From the NCBI GenBank assembly GCA_964019135.1, contig OZ025248.1:32605670-32669669 (forward strand): DNA of 64,000 nucleotides. The letters are read 5' to 3'. Of the stretch, positions 63,561-64,000 are shown piece after piece. The notes beneath the pieces were generated by a model. That model had not been told where the DNA came from. It was given only the letters and a program-made list of their open reading frames with translations, and did no database searches. Positions within the stretch are counted from its first letter, which is position 1. Each line of letters opens with the position of its first letter. Both the position numbers and the translations under genes were made by a program. This DNA comes from Arenicola marina. Its lineage: Eukaryota; Annelida; Polychaeta; Arenicolidae.

Positions 63561-64000
63561 CCTTACTCTTTCATTTTGAGAATTGTTATATTTCATTATT
63601 TCCTATTTAATAGCAGTATTATCAGTGGTCTCATTAGTGGAATTTAAAAGTATTATTATCATTTCGCATTAGATGCCACACTGTCACGGGTGTATGTTAA
63701 AACAAATATTCCATTCTGAAGACAACAACAAGGCTGAGACCCCCCTCGTGGTATGCACATGTATATATACATTTAAAAATCGTGCAGTGGTACTCTCTAT
63801 TTAATAGCGTCGCCACAGACTGACATAGGTTTAAAGCGTCCTTAAATATGTAAGTTAGCAAGGAATGAATTGATGTTTCGGCATCCATCTTTGTGCAGAC
63901 ATGGGCTGTACCAAATGACCTGGGGCCACGGAATCTCGCCACTCGTTGTTGCGATGACGTAATCTTATGACGTCATTCAGGAAGCGTTACGACATAAGCA
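63561..64000. other. Intron upstream of exon w1
   Basis: No exon is recognised before the window edge. Near 63890-63950 there is possible similarity to the SINE body at 28.1 kb (ggggccacggaa). Confidence 0.45.

Noticed and set aside
1-64000. LTR retroelement or other virus-derived element
   Set aside because: No long terminal repeats, gag, protease, integrase, capsid or envelope signature was seen anywhere in the window.

Overview
This is one stretch of an animal nuclear genome. Nearly all of it lies inside a single minus-strand gene, an ortholog of the ciliary transition-zone protein CEP290. I recognise 30 consecutive coding exons from 63412 down to 7480. They total 4,253 bp, about 1,417 codons, and cover roughly the C-terminal 57% of the protein. 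Splice phases agree at every junction, and each exon aligns in order with remembered human CEP290. The N-terminal coding part lies beyond the right edge. The last 70 or so residues of the vertebrate protein are not found and are either beyond the left edge or absent. Large minisatellite-filled introns, several tRNA-derived SINE families and a decayed LINE suggest an invertebrate, probably marine, but the lineage is not identified.

Layout from right to left (5' to 3' of the gene): exons w1-w2 at 62.3-63.4 kb; an 11.5 kb intron holding a 31-bp array, a palindrome-rich block, a LINE reverse transcriptase remnant, a 4.2 kb 25-bp minisatellite and a SINE split by a 1 kb insertion; exons w3-w13 at 41.2-50.8 kb; a 3.4 kb intron with a 46-bp array; exon w14; a 6.1 kb intron made almost wholly of 36-bp and 83-bp repeats; exons w15-w23 at 26.4-31.5 kb; a 12.7 kb intron with 28-bp, 13-bp, 21-bp and 27-bp arrays and a 1,578-bp tandem duplication; exons w24-w30 at 7.5-13.8 kb; then a final 7.5 kb dominated by a 130-unit, 39-bp array.

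The most unusual feature is that at least six minisatellites include an exon/intron border of this gene in their repeat unit. The true exon edge is the end member of an array that extends into the intron. Five carry the 5' splice site (exons w5, w9, w11, w21, w24) and one carries the 3' splice site (exon w15, about 44 copies). Dozens of decoy splice sites with real exon sequence therefore sit in the introns of one gene. In one array every extra copy has lost the donor G. I know of no named system of this kind.

No plus-strand gene, rRNA, convincing tRNA gene, CRISPR array or LTR/virus-like element was seen. The long plus-strand open frames are by-products of repeat units.
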